This document shows positions 11,760 through 53,739 of a DNA stretch of 64,000 nucleotides, in pieces. Position 1 is the stretch's first letter; each line of letters opens with the position of its first letter. Made by a program: the position numbers and the translations under genes. Origin of the DNA: Cristatella mucedo (Eukaryota; Bryozoa; Phylactolaemata; Cristatellidae); contig WPIO01000005.1 of assembly GCA_009760855.2 (NCBI GenBank), positions 5,504,001 through 5,568,000 of the forward strand, written 5' to 3'. The notes beneath the pieces were generated by a model that had not been told where the DNA came from, did no database searches, and was given only the letters and a program-made list of their open reading frames with translations.

Positions 11760-13740
11760 ATTAACTTATTTCAGTTTGCTTACTCCTAGCTCCATTGACT
11801 GCCCTGACTCTGGTTACTTAGTGGGTGCTTTAACTGGACCTCAAATCTTTCATTGACTACGCCTTTATTTCCATCGAAGCTAGAGCCCGGAACTATCACT
11901 ATTGACCGAGATCAAGGCATCCCTCGAGCTTGAAAGTGACAGTAAGAAAACTCGCCTATTTCCTGCAGCATCGATGTAAATCACCTTCTGTGTGCTTGTG
12001 CTGGCTGCCACTACCTGTAGGATTTCAAAATACAGGCCGACCAAAGGCCGTTTGCCGTAGGACTAAACAAGGAATTCGCCCCTATCAACTGGCTGGGAAG
12101 GATTGCTAGTTCAGAGACTACTGCTCCACGGCACTCAACCAAGGGCGCTTTAACAAATGTATTTTTTATTACTATTACAGCCTGGCCTTAAAATTTTTAA
12201 CTTCCTACTAGAACTTAATCTCGATGTACTGACTGAACGCAACATCGTTTTTGTTTGCAAATGAATGTTGAACTATGCAAGATTGCTTTTTTTCACAAAT
12301 GGGTGTCCAGCTACAATAGAACTGTTGTGGTGGGAGGACAGACGGTATTGTCAGTAATGTAATAAGTGGATTAATCCACATACTGAAAACAATCTGTTTC
12401 TTTTCAGGGGTATGTCGAAGTGGCTCAATAAAAATTTTAACTCCCTCCAGGGGATATCAAATGCTTATAATTATTAGTAATGCCAGCCTATACATGTGAA
12501 AAATGACAGAAAACTGCAACTTCGCTTTCGAAAGCATCACGAGAGCCTGCTGATCTGGCTGGTGAGCACGTCCCACTGACGGACAATTTTTCAATTGCTT
12601 CTACATTAAAAACGTAGCAAAATCTTTGCAGGGGGAAAAATATAAACATTTCCTCTTGTTGAATTAGATGAAAATCGCCAAGTCGTTTCCTTTTGGCAGT
12701 GCACTGGTCACTTTGTGCTGGAGCTCGCAATGGAAAATTTAAAGCAGAAACTCTAAAGCCCAATTTAAAGTAAAAACTCTTAACCCCAACATAGAACGAA
12801 TAGCAGTCTCAACAGCTTAATCTGTTCGGCACTGTACCGGAAACCCAGAGGTTTCTGAATCGTTCCCCACTTGAGACAAAATTCTTTTTGCGACTTCACA
12901 AATTAAAATTATCCTTGTATGTTTTTTCTTCTTGTCGTCTGCAATAATTAGGCATGTTCGCTTTGGTTTCTTACAGATCCATTGGTCAAATATTGGCAAG
13001 TTCTTAATTTTGGTATTTTCTGACTTTTTTTAAATGAAATACTTTTTAACAGTGAAAGTTCATTTTGTCATTCGCATTTAAATTCGACAAGGCTCGCTTC
13101 CCACTGATCAGCATCGAGTAGCAAATAGCAGTGACTTTCTTTTATACATTCAAAATTTACATTCAAAATTATAGGTTAAACCAAAAGCTCTGTAGGTAAG
13201 CCCGAAAAGGCATTGATGATGCAGCAACTTTAAAACCATTGCTGCTTACGAGAAAACTTGTACACATACATACACAGCAGTTTAAAAACACGGAATACAA
13301 ACGGGTAAATACAGATATTTATTCTACAATAGCTATCCTGAGGTAAAGAAGACCTTGTCCGAAGCAAGCAGCACGTGCAGTGTCAAAAAATAATAATGGC
13401 AGTGTAGTAGTTCAGGATGCATTCAGGGTGCTCCTTTAGTCAGCATCCTGAGGTGAATACAATTTCCCAACAGCTGCCAAACCAGCTACTATTCTTTTCT
13501 GCAAGCTAGGCCAGTAAACATTTGAACTGATGCTTCTTGATCGAGTCACCCAGCCAGTACTCCAAGTTGCAGCGACTTTGTAACGAGCTCCATTACTTGA
13601 CCACTGGTTTCGCATAGTTGCATGTTATCTACCAAGTTCTGGGTTTTCTACGGCTGATCCAGAACATGCTTGACAGTCTTAAACAAAAGAGCAGTTTTTG
13701 TAAGAGTGAGTAATGCAATGCACCTCCATCTCCGTGAAGC
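11760..13740. other. No recognised feature
   Basis: AT-rich sequence with short open frames only. No splice-supported exon or repeat family could be recognised on either strand. Confidence 0.4.
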
Positions 13741-13744
13741 CACA

Positions 13745-14400
13745 AGGACTAAGTGGGTGTTACATTAGAGACCTTCGATAGTGCAGTCATTCGGTAGCAT
13801 AAAGACTTCATCGCAAGCAAAAAGAGAGAAATGTATAGCTGAGTCGAGGAAGTTAGTAGCATGTAAGTAGAAGCTCAGGATGGCTGGAAAGACTGTGCCA
13901 CAGACGGCAGCAGATGACATATAGTTGCATGAGAGCAGTTCAGCTAGGTATGAAGCTGCCAAGCCATAAATAAAATAAATATAATTCATTTGCATAGCGC
14001 CCTAAGAGAACTTAATCTCTGTTCAGGTGCTTCACATATGCCTAGGAGGGCTCGAGCCCACGACCTCAGCCAGACCTTGGTCGGGGCGAGGACCTCAACC
14101 AATGAACCAAACCAGCTCGGCATGACAGGCTTGTGAGTCAGTGTAGGAATTTTGCTCTGTACCTGTTGATCGACTGGAAGCTATCCAAGCTCTTTCAACA
14201 AACGAGACACACGGGTGAACCTCTGGGATTTGCTGACTAACCTTGCAGCCATAGTCATCACCCCATTAATCAGCCTAGCAGCATTATTTCAGAGCCGACA
14301 TTGGGCAAACTTGACCGTGGAGCTAATGCGGTCATCTGGTAAAAGGTCATTTTGGAACTGGACACCCTGATCCATACCGAGGCTACAGAAAATCTGCTGG
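13745..14400 (-). mobile_element. LINE-B 3' fragment split by a SINE-1
   Basis: On the minus strand the RLLKELG, LPVDQQVQSKILTLTHK segment (14,150-14,260) matches LINE-B at 37.8 kb (LLKELGWMAVEQRIQSKVLM), then the SINE interrupts it, and the continuation with CYLHATNFLDSAIHFSLFAC reads on to 13,745. The 5' part up to 14,400 is frameshifted. Confidence 0.7.
13968..14120 (-). mobile_element. SINE-1 copy inside LINE-B
   Basis: Minus-strand head CCGAGCTGGTTTGGTTCATT GGTTGAGG, box-B-like GTGGGCTCGAGCCC, tail AAGCACCTGAACAGAGATTA AG and TAGGGCGCTATGCAAATGAA. It separates two parts of one LINE-B fragment, so it is the younger insertion. Confidence 0.85.
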
Positions 14401-14979
14401 CCGAAAGCATTTTGAGAGTTAGCCTTTTTGGTCCCCACTCCCCACTCTGCCAAGCATGCAACACTCGTTGGAGTTGCTGCTGCCCTGTCCTGCGGATTTT
14501 GTACTATTGTAGGCTCTCCCCGTTTACCAATGGTTTGCGGCCGCCACCACTACAGTTACCGGGGACAACAGATGAAGCTTCATTACCTACACACTGAGAC
14601 ACCCACCTAAATGTCGACAAGCAGACCCACGAGCTGCTACCTTGGTCGATCCATTGATCATTGTAAACGGAACTTCATGTTTCGATAAGACCAGCAAATC
14701 ACCACCAACTGGGTGCCAGCATAACGAGGCAAGCATTCCCATCTATAAAGAGCACAGATAAGAAACAGGGGAAAGGTGTGGGCGATTACTTCCGGCTGGT
14801 CCTGACTTGGTTGCAGAAGAGTAGATAGTAGATATAAATATAGCAGATAGTAGAGCAGGACAGTCCTTCTGAAGCTGTGGCAAACTTCTAGCCAATTATA
14901 GTTAGCTTAATTGGACCTTAATTAACTTACTTTGTTTTCCCTGTGCAATCGCCAAAAACAACCAGGACATTTACTTCTT

Positions 14980-15080
14980 ATGGTGCGACATTCTGCATGT
15001 AGGCTCATCTGTCGTGAACGTCGCCATGGCCATATCACACCAATTCTCGCTGACCTGCACTGCCTTCCAGCCTGGAAGAA
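14980..15080 (+). mobile_element. Short LINE-A fragment
   Basis: CTCATCTGTCGTGAACGTCG and ATTCTCGCTGACCTGCACTG match the CRERHSCHITPLLADLHWLP region of LINE-A. No tail is attached, so it is an internal scrap. Confidence 0.6.
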
Positions 15081-15334
15081 ACTTCAACTTTCTGTCAATT
15101 AGTTGTGCATTCTCGCCTCCTGACATAGAGCGCTCTAACGTGCGTTCGTGTTCGTTGCAGAATTCTTCCGAAAACCGAAGTTCTTGCGAACATCGTATAC
15201 GGAAACGATACAGCTAAGACCTGTTTAAAGTTATTGTGATTGTTATTTGACCGTAGCGCATAAGAAATTACGTGCTTATGGACATCTAAACGCTTATCGC
15301 TTCGGGCTCCCACGCCGGCGGCTGCCTTAGCTAC

Positions 15335-15354
15335 GGGGGGGGGGGGGAGGGGGG
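15335..15354. repeat. Poly-G run
   Basis: G-run interrupted by a single A, directly upstream of the near-complete LINE-A copy. It may mark the 5' junction of that insertion. Confidence 0.85.
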
Positions 15355-15435
15355 CTAGTAACCTGCTTGTTAGTTATGATCGTCAGCAGCTGCTATCGCT
15401 TCGTCATCGTAGATCAAATGCATTCCTAGATATTA

Positions 15436-16289
15436 ATGTTGTTGCTAAGATTCATGAACTATGCATTAACAAAAGAAAGGCACCCCGTAGCCGCGGCTGT
15501 GGCCGGAACCGCCAGCTCGTTGGGCGGGAACTTCGAGCTGAGTACCCGCTCGTTTGGTATTCCTAGCATTGTCTCGAACCGCTCAGCACGCTCCCCCACA
15601 TGCCTCACTGTAAATCTCTCTAACTTAGTGGTCATCAGGCCTGTTGTAACTCCATCGGCCAGACTTAAAGTTTGCCTTTGGAATCCTCGCTCAATGTGCA
15701 ATAAACCTCTGGTAATAAGCGACCTCATTTCTGAAAATGGTATCGACCTGCTCGCCCCAACTGAAACCTGGCTGAAATCGACAAACTGCCCGACAATTAA
15801 AGACGCTACTCCATCCGGTCTCTCGTTCTTTCACACCCCTAGATCAATCAAAACTGGAGGTGGAGTTGCTATTATCGTGCGATCGAAATTCAAATTCAAG
15901 CCATTTGCAGTACCCTCAAAGCAGTCTTTTGAATCAATTGGTCTCACCCGAAAACAAGCTACCGATAGTGGCAGTAGTCTATCGCCCACCAGGTACCAAA
16001 TCCTCCTTTTATCTCAGACTTCTCCGATCTCATTTCGATTCTGTGTGCAAGAAATCTGTCCTTCCTCGTTATGGGTGATTTCAACGTTCACTTTGATAAC
16101 TTATCTGACGCTTTCAGCACCGAATTTCGTACATTGACTGACTCATTGTCTCTTTTGGCTCATATGCATGGCCCTACCCACATCAAGGGACACACACTAG
16201 ACCAGATTTTCTCATACAAGTGCACTTTGTCATCACCAATTATTACTAAATCCTGCTTATCTGACCACATGCAGATCTCATTCAATTAA
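15436..16289 (+). pseudogene. LINE-A APE endonuclease region, frameshifted
   Basis: Endonuclease motifs are spread over three frames: CLWNPRSMCNKPLVISDLIS and APTETWLKS (15,670-15,780), then PIVAVVYRPPGTKSSF (15,960-16,010), then MGDFNVHF (16,071) and CLSDHMQISF near 16,280. These match the N, ETW, YRPP, GDFN and SDH blocks of APE-type LINE endonucleases. A frame change lies near 15,940, another near 16,070, and stops occur at 16,287 and 16,554. It cannot give one functional protein as it stands. Confidence 0.85.
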
Positions 16290-16688
16290 CAGTGTGTGCC
16301 CACATCCTTCTCTAAAATAGCCTGTGAATCGCGAAACCTCAAGACCCTTGACATCGATGCTGTCCGTGCGAGAATATCTGCTTCACCTCTTCTGCTCAGT
16401 CCTCCCTCCGATCTGTCATCATTGGTAGATAGCTACAACACGACACTAGCTGACACGCTCAACGAATTTGCACCTCTAACAAAGCGCACTGTGCGCCCCC
16501 ACCCAGACGGCCTATGGTTTACCACAGACATTAAATTAGCAAGGTCTACTAAATGAAAGCTTGAAAAAGCATACAAAAGATCCGGACTAACTGTCCATCG
16601 ACAGGCATATGAAGACTACTGTAAGTCGTACCAATCGATCCTAGCAAAGGTCAAGTCTAGCTTTTATAGAAACATTGTTGAATCACAG

Positions 16689-18560
16689 ATGCACAATCCA
16701 AAAATGCTGATGTTGACAATAAACCATCTCCTCAACCGTTCCCAGATTAGCTCCTTACCTGATGATCCTTGTGATGATCTAGCCGATCGCTTCTCTCGAT
16801 TCTTTGTGCAGAAGATAGACAAGATCAAGGAATCCATCCCTGCGATGACAACCTCCCCACTAGAATGCTGTTTCTCGGTTCCTGACTGCACCTCAATGTC
16901 TGCATTTAAGCAGGTCACTAGTGATCTAGTCCTAAAGTTCGTATCGCAATCAAAGAAGACAACAGGTCCTCTGGACCCTATTCCCACTGTCCTGCTCCTT
17001 CGTTGCATTGATCTGCTGCTGCCATGCATAACTAACATCATTAATATGTCATTAGCCTCAGGTCATGTCACAGCACCTTTCAAAAAAGCTGTAGTCAGGC
17101 CTCTCCTCGAGAAAGCAACACTAGACCAAGAGAACTTGAGCAACTACCGCCCAGTCTCCCTTCTACCATTTCTATCAAAGACACTGGAACGGGTCGTGGC
17201 AGACCAGCTAAACTCATATATCGAAACCTCACACTTTGCTAGTAAGTTCCAGTCCGGCTTTAGAGCTAATCACTACACAGAGTCAGCATTGCTTAGGGTA
17301 TACAACGACCTACTTAGGAATGCAGACATGGGTAGAGTGTCTCTGCTTGTTTTGCTCGATCTTTCGGCAGCTTTTGACACCATCGATCACAAAGTTCTTC
17401 TAGAGCACCTCTCATCTCGCCTGGGCATCACTGGCACTGCTCTGCAGTGGTTCAGGTCCTATCTCAGTGGAAGACTCCAGAGTATTGACGTGAATGGACA
17501 AAGATCATGTGAAGTACCTCTGAAATATGGAGTACCTCAGGGCTCCGTGCTAGGTCCGGTTCTTTTCACGGTTTATACTCTCCCTCTTGCTGATGTGATT
17601 GCCAAGCACAATCTAGGCTTTCACTTCTATGTGGATGACACTCAGCTGTACCTTTGCTTTGATCCCTCCAAGCCTTCGAGCACCTCAAATTCACTCAACT
17701 CACTTGCTGCATGCATTGATGACATCCGCACATGGATGGCAGCAAATTTTCTAAAACTAAACGATGACAAAACTAACTTACTAGTTATGGGCAAACCCAG
17801 TGTGATTCAAAGATTGAAAAGGCTGTCTCTCAAAATTGGCTCTGCCAGCATATCTCCTGTCGAATCAGCTCGAAATCTAGGTGTCATATTCCAAAGCGAC
17901 CTCTCGTTAGACGACCAAATCAGCTCCACGGTCAAATCTGCCTATTTTCAGCTTCATAATATTGCTAAGATTCGGGCTTGTTTAGATAAGGATACCACGT
18001 CTAAGTTGGTCCATGCATTCGTGACATCTCGTCTCGACTTCTGCAACTCACTGCTTACTGGCCTACCAGCATGTGCGATCAGGCGATTGCAGCTGGTGCA
18101 AAACTCTGCAGCTAGGCTTGTCTGTCGTGAGCGTCACAGTTGCCACATTACTCCACTTCTCGCCGACCTGCACTGGCTACCAGTCAAGCAACGGATTGAC
18201 TTCAAGGTTTTGTCGCTCACTTTTAGGTCCCTTCATTCAATGGCTCCAGCCTATCTGTCAGATATACTACCCCATCAGGCTAAGCATCGTACCACCCGCT
18301 TTTCGGAATCCAACAGTCTAGAAATACCTCATACAAACCTTAAATCCTTTGGAGACCGTGCATTTAGTTCATATGCTCCCACAGCCTGGAACTCCCTCCC
18401 GACCTGCATCAGAACATCCCCTGACCTGACCACATTTAAAAGGATCTTACAAAAACACACCTATTTAGGACAGAAGTTAGTGGGTCCCTGTGATTCGTCC
18501 TTGATGTGCTTATGCGTGCTGACACTGTGCATGCTGCCACTAACCACATTTGCATGCTGA
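16689..18560 (+). CDS. LINE-A reverse transcriptase ORF (623 codons, open)
   Basis: Open frame from an internal ATG to TGA, part of a longer ORF2 whose 5' end is broken. It holds the RT blocks in order: NYRPVSLLPFLSKTLERVV (about residue 155), LLDLSAAFDTIDH (about 223), [14 protein letters not shown] (about 280), FYVDDTQLYL (about 312; the catalytic box is YVDD where the 48-kb copy has YADD), WMAANFLKLNDDKTNLLVMG, ARNLGVIF, and the C-terminal ADLHWLPVKQRIDFKVLSLT and [18 protein letters not shown]. No ribonuclease H domain is seen, as usual for CR1/L2. The internal ATG is probably not the natural start. Confidence 0.85.
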   Translation: MHNPKMLMLTINHLLNRSQISSLPDDPCDDLADRFSRFFVQKIDKIKESIPAMTTSPLECCFSVPDCTSMSAFKQVTSDLVLKFVSQSKKTTGPLDPIPTVLLLRCIDLLLPCITNIINMSLASGHVTAPFKKAVVRPLLEKATLDQENLSNYRPVSLLPFLSKTLERVVADQLNSYIETSHFASKFQSGFRANHYTESALLRVYNDLLRNADMGRVSLLVLLDLSAAFDTIDHKVLLEHLSSRLGITGTALQWFRSYLSGRLQSIDVNGQRSCEVPLKYGVPQGSVLGPVLFTVYTLPLADVIAKHNLGFHFYVDDTQLYLCFDPSKPSSTSNSLNSLAACIDDIRTWMAANFLKLNDDKTNLLVMGKPSVIQRLKRLSLKIGSASISPVESARNLGVIFQSDLSLDDQISSTVKSAYFQLHNIAKIRACLDKDTTSKLVHAFVTSRLDFCNSLLTGLPACAIRRLQLVQNSAARLVCRERHSCHITPLLADLHWLPVKQRIDFKVLSLTFRSLHSMAPAYLSDILPHQAKHRTTRFSESNSLEIPHTNLKSFGDRAFSSYAPTAWNSLPTCIRTSPDLTTFKRILQKHTYLGQKLVGPCDSSLMCLCVLTLCMLPLTTFAC

Positions 18561-18729
18561 CCCTGTGCATGTCACCCCCAACCATGTTATTCATCTTGTT
18601 TGTTTTTCAAGCATGATTTTACTCACCATTCAATTGCATTTCCCTTTGCAGCAAATGTAAAGCGCCTAGAAAGAGATTGAGTTCTCTGGGGGGCGCTTTA
18701 TCAAGTACATTATTATTATTATAAAGAGC

Positions 18730-19150
18730 TCTGCTAGGTGGAGGAGAAAGAACTCAAGGCTATATATAGACAGGCTGAAAGGCACCAAGCTACTTAGCCA
18801 CAGTGTCTAGCTTTGGCAGGGCAAGTTATCGGTAAGTGGAGAACAAATGAATCCACAATGCAGCAGCTCTTCAGAAGCTAGAAGTTCAGCCTTCGTATAG
18901 ACCAACATAGGGTACCACCTCACCCACCTCAATTACGAAACAGCAGCTGGCAGGCAACAATAAGCAACTTTGCAGCTGGCATGAAGAACGTCACCATAAT
19001 TAACAGGGCTCTCGGGCTGGCTTGCAGTGGTCACTGCTTGGTGATTGAAGGGAACTGTGAAGATGCAGCCCCCCGAGTTTCTGCTTTTCGCAAGACAGCA
19101 GACAGTGCTGGCCCTGGCGATAAACATGAGCAGCTTCGGCTGACAATGTA
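18730..19150. other. No recognised feature
   Basis: Short unique stretch between LINE-A insertions. Nothing recognised. Confidence 0.4.
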
Positions 19151-19154
19151 ACTT

Positions 19155-19208
19155 GACAATGGGGTTCCACCTAGCTGAGTCGACAATGGGGTTCCACCTA
19201 GCAGAGTC
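19155..19208. repeat. 27-bp tandem duplication
   Basis: Units 19155-19181 and 19182-19208 both begin GACAATGGGGTTCCACCTAG and differ by one base. Confidence 0.9.
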
Positions 19209-19244
19209 GCCTGAATAAACCAGCCTGGCTTGCATCGGTTGAAG

Positions 19245-19650
19245 GTATAATAGGAATAATAACAATAATACATTGGTATAGCACCCCAGAGAACCCAATA
19301 TCTCTCTAGGCATTTTACATTTGCTGCAAAGGAAGCAATGATCGAATCATTACTGGTAGCATGCTCAATGACAACAAGCATAACATAATTAGAGGAGAAA
19401 TGCACAGGGTCAGCATGCAAATATGGTAGGTGGCAGCATGCACAGTGTCAGCATGCATAAGCACACAAGGACGAATCTCATGGAACCACTAAATGCAGTG
19501 ATAAACAGATGCATTTTTAGCTTCTTTTTAAATGTCGTCAAGTCAGGGGACGTCGAGATGTCAGTCGGATGTGAGTTCCACCGACGAACTGTGCATAACA
19601 TACCGTGGTACACATAGCAGTCTTGTTTGAGCACCAGGAGAAGCACAAGT
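19245..19650 (-). mobile_element. LINE-A 3' fragment
   Basis: Starts with the reversed (ATT)n tail and hairpin (TAGCACCCCAGAGAACCC), then the 3' UTR repeats CACAGGGTCAGCATGCAAAT and the ORF end (SPDLTTFKKKLKMHLFITAF on the minus strand). Confidence 0.8.
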
Positions 19651-20174
19651 CGGGTTAGTAGGGCCGTAAAAATACATGCTTCGAAGAACCAATTTTCTTC
19701 TGTGAAAAGTTAAGTTAGGATACTTCAACTTACGACAGTGCTTAACTGAGCAGTCTGCGAAGGCTGTGCCAGATATGCATATTCTCCAGGATTGCCTACC
19801 ATTAACAGCTGCAAAAGTTTAAGTGGCGTGCAATAGGCTAGATACCAAGCCCCCCAACTTTACCTGACTTGACAATGAGTCTTGCAGACTGACGAATCGA
19901 GCTCATCTTAACGAGGACACATGTATAGCCAATAGATTTAATCTAATTCGGCAAATCGTAACACCAGCAAACCAGGCATTCAAAGTAGTGCTGCAAGGTC
20001 ATAAATAGAGCCGAAGACAGGGTTGAATAGAAAACCTGCTACAAGTCCTTGAAGAGAAAACTAAAAAATCAAGATCTGAACAAGGTTGTACTTCACCAGC
20101 AAAGCACGTGAGAGTGCTAGATTTTGATGCCCAATTCGAGCTTAAGCGAGGGAGTGTCTTTAGCGTGTCTTTTT

Positions 20175-20322
20175 ACGTCCTTGCCTAAGCATGATACCTC
20201 GCATGTCATCATGCTACAGTTATTGTTTCTTGTACAGCGACTTGCAAAGCGCCCAGATAGAGATTTGGAGTTATTTTTGAATGCTAATGGCACACCATTA
20301 TTACTATTATTATTGAGACTAT
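20175..20322 (+). mobile_element. LINE 3' tail fragment
   Basis: Only the last ~150 bp remain: TGCAAAGCGCCCAGATAGAG, a short hairpin arm and an (ATT)n tail at 20,298-20,316. Confidence 0.6.
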
Positions 20323-20752
20323 TAAGTAAGCAAATTGGACAGTAACGTAAGGATCACCGGCAAAACAGCCAGTGATGCCAATAGAACCTGGCAACAATCA
20401 TCGACATCCGCAAGCATTTTTTTTTTAGAAAAGCCAGGATCGCAGAATGCTTGGCAATTGCTTACTTAGCTATGCAGCTGGAAGACTAAGAAAACAGTGG
20501 CTAGAAATCCAAAGGTTTGTCTGCAACAGCGACCGTGGCAGCTACATAAGTTAATCAGGAATGCAATTACATCCACGCCGAGAGCCGGAGGGTAAAAGGC
20601 AGTGCTATCTGAACTAAACTATCCGAGTGGCCATGCAGAGATAGAAGGTAAACGGTGAATCTCGCACTGCAGAGCCTTCACCAGATTGCAAAACAATAGT
20701 AGATTTAACGTCTATACACCACAACGAGACGACCAACAGTGGCTCGAATATT

Positions 20753-20758
20753 TTTATT
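20753..20758 (-). promoter_or_regulatory. Polyadenylation signal of the coiled-coil gene
   Basis: AATAAA on the minus strand, about 50 nt downstream of the proposed stop codon at 20,809. It supports the short terminal exon. Confidence 0.55.
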
Positions 20759-20808
20759 GAATTAAAAAACTGGGGGGGTTACAATTAGTAACTCTCCCCT
20801 GGTTTAAA

Positions 20809-52334
<31,526 letters not shown>

Positions 52335-52394
52335 AGCTGAAATGCGAAGGGCAACGTAGTGTACGCTTTCAAAAACCGCGGGAACCAGTCTCAA

Positions 52395-52405
52395 TACCGG
52401 AAGCG
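52395..52405 (-). promoter_or_regulatory. ETS-type promoter motif upstream of the coiled-coil gene
   Basis: TACCGGAAGCG on the plus strand, 61 bp upstream of the proposed ATG at 52,334. The same 11-mer occurs in the RNPS1 promoter region at 10,183-10,193. Confidence 0.4.
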
Positions 52406-52984
52406 CAAGCCGAGAAAAGCTCAACCTATGCCCTGGGCCCAAGCCTGCAACCCGCGCATGGGGGGTCCATAATTATGAAGAGGTGTATGCATATCCATAT
52501 ATAAATATATTTATTTGTTTATTTATTTATATCGTGGTTTTATGGTGGATGGCGGAGCTCCCTACTACTACGTAGACCGGGACATGGCTAGTGTATGAAG
52601 CCGCTAGCTGTATGCTTAACGCTGCACTTATCGTGGCTGAGCACCGCCGCCATCCAACGACTAGATGCTGTTGGCAGTAGTAATTTGCGCGTCCGTGTGT
52701 GCAGATTATGTGCAGTCGTGACCCTACACCGTAACGGACCTTTCGACTAGTCAGTTGTGTGTGAAACAGCTTGCCCTCCGGTTCCCGGTCACGCCTAAGC
52801 AGACAATTGCTTGAGATCCGGAGAGAGAATATCTCCTGCTTGGATAAGGTTTTGTCTGCGCATAAAAGTTCGGCGATTGCAGTATATAAAAAGAGTTTGT
52901 TTAGAGCGCGATCTCGAGAGGTTATATTGGTATTAATTATGCCTGCAGGAAGACGTTCGCCGGCGATAGCTCCAAAAAAAAAGT

Positions 52985-53163
52985 AAAATCCTAGCTGGCT
53001 GCTTAAACAGCCTCTTTTTGTATAGCGACAGAAGAGCCTTGATGGCTATCACCACCGCTTGCAGTGGCGATAAAGGATCGTCCATCGTAGGGATCGAACC
53101 CACGACCTCAGAACCGAGGTCATGAAAGCAACCGCCTTACCTAGTGTGCCATCACGGCTCACC
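52985..53163 (-). mobile_element. SINE-2 copy, well preserved
   Basis: Minus strand: GGTGAGCCGTGATGGCACAC TAGGTAAGGCGG (box A), GTGGGTTCGATCCC (box B), CCTTTATCGCCACTGCAAGC GGTGGTGATAGCC, GGCTCTTCTGTCGCTATACA and a terminal GGCTGTTTAAGCAGCC hairpin. Confidence 0.85.
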
Positions 53164-53169
53164 GAAACG

Positions 53170-53235
53170 TAATAATGCACTTGATAAAGCGCCCTCAGAT
53201 AACTCAGATCTCTTTCTAGGCGCTTTACATTTGCT
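53170..53235 (-). mobile_element. LINE-A tail, detached part
   Basis: AATAATGCACTTGATAAAGC GCCCTC to AGGCGCTTTACATTTGCT is the LINE-A tail. Its upstream part is found only at 53,575. Confidence 0.8.
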
Positions 53236-53574
53236 AGGCTGCAGCGTGGGGATCAACTAAAGCTGAGCCACAGACCGGCACGTCGAGTTCAAGGCATTCG
53301 CTGACGGCATTTAGAGAGCACTCTCACCACACAAAGGACTGCCTGCCAGCGTTGGTCTGCAACCATGCCACAAGCTCAGGCATATACCGGCACCAAGGAC
53401 AAGCATCACTAGCAGCAACTTAATATGCTTCAAATTCTCAAGGAACCCGTTCTTTCGGTTCGTTACGTTTCCAACGCCAAGAAGTCAGTAGCAATTGATG
53501 GCACGACATCTCCAGACCTGACATTGTTATTGGTGTTTGTATATTGTAACGCAAGAAGCAGCTACCGGCTTTTG
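53236..53574. other. Unrecognised 339-bp segment inside a LINE-A
   Basis: Replaces the expected LINE-A 3' UTR between two parts of one minus-strand copy. No TG/CA ends, clear target duplication or box A/B motifs were found. Confidence 0.5.
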
Positions 53575-53732
53575 GTCACGAACAAGCACACGAGCACGAG
53601 GACGAATCACAAAGACCCGCTAAATGCTGCAATACATAAGTGCGTTTTAAGCTTCTTTTTAAAATGTCCTGTAAGGGGAGATTGTGATGAGCATCCGTAG
53701 TGAGTTCCAGGCTTTGGGAGCATACTACCATG
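53575..53732 (-). mobile_element. LINE-A ORF-end part
   Basis: Minus strand reads TGHFKKKLKTHLCIAAFSGS on the plus-strand block AGACCCGCTAAATGCTGCAA, the usual ORF end and 3' UTR start. Confidence 0.75.
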
Positions 53733-53739
53733 TACACAA

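Larger units (their letters stand above)
15360..18724 (+). mobile_element. Near full-length LINE-A (CR1/L2-like non-LTR retrotransposon)
   Basis: This is the longest copy in the window. It starts with a segment reading LVSYDRQQLLSLRHRRS and ELCINKRKAPRSRGCGRNRQ, typical of the region before the endonuclease in L2-type ORFs, then an APE-like endonuclease, an intact reverse transcriptase frame, a 3' UTR with a hairpin tail and (TTA)n at 18,710-18,721. The endonuclease half carries frameshifts and stops; the RT half is open for 623 codons. It may be a fairly young but dead copy. Confidence 0.9.

Noticed and set aside
52771-52986. Basic 71-codon plus-strand frame ending in a Lys run
   Set aside because: It begins at TTG, ends at an A-run beside a SINE-2, and has no recognisable domain; a plus-strand gene here cannot be supported.
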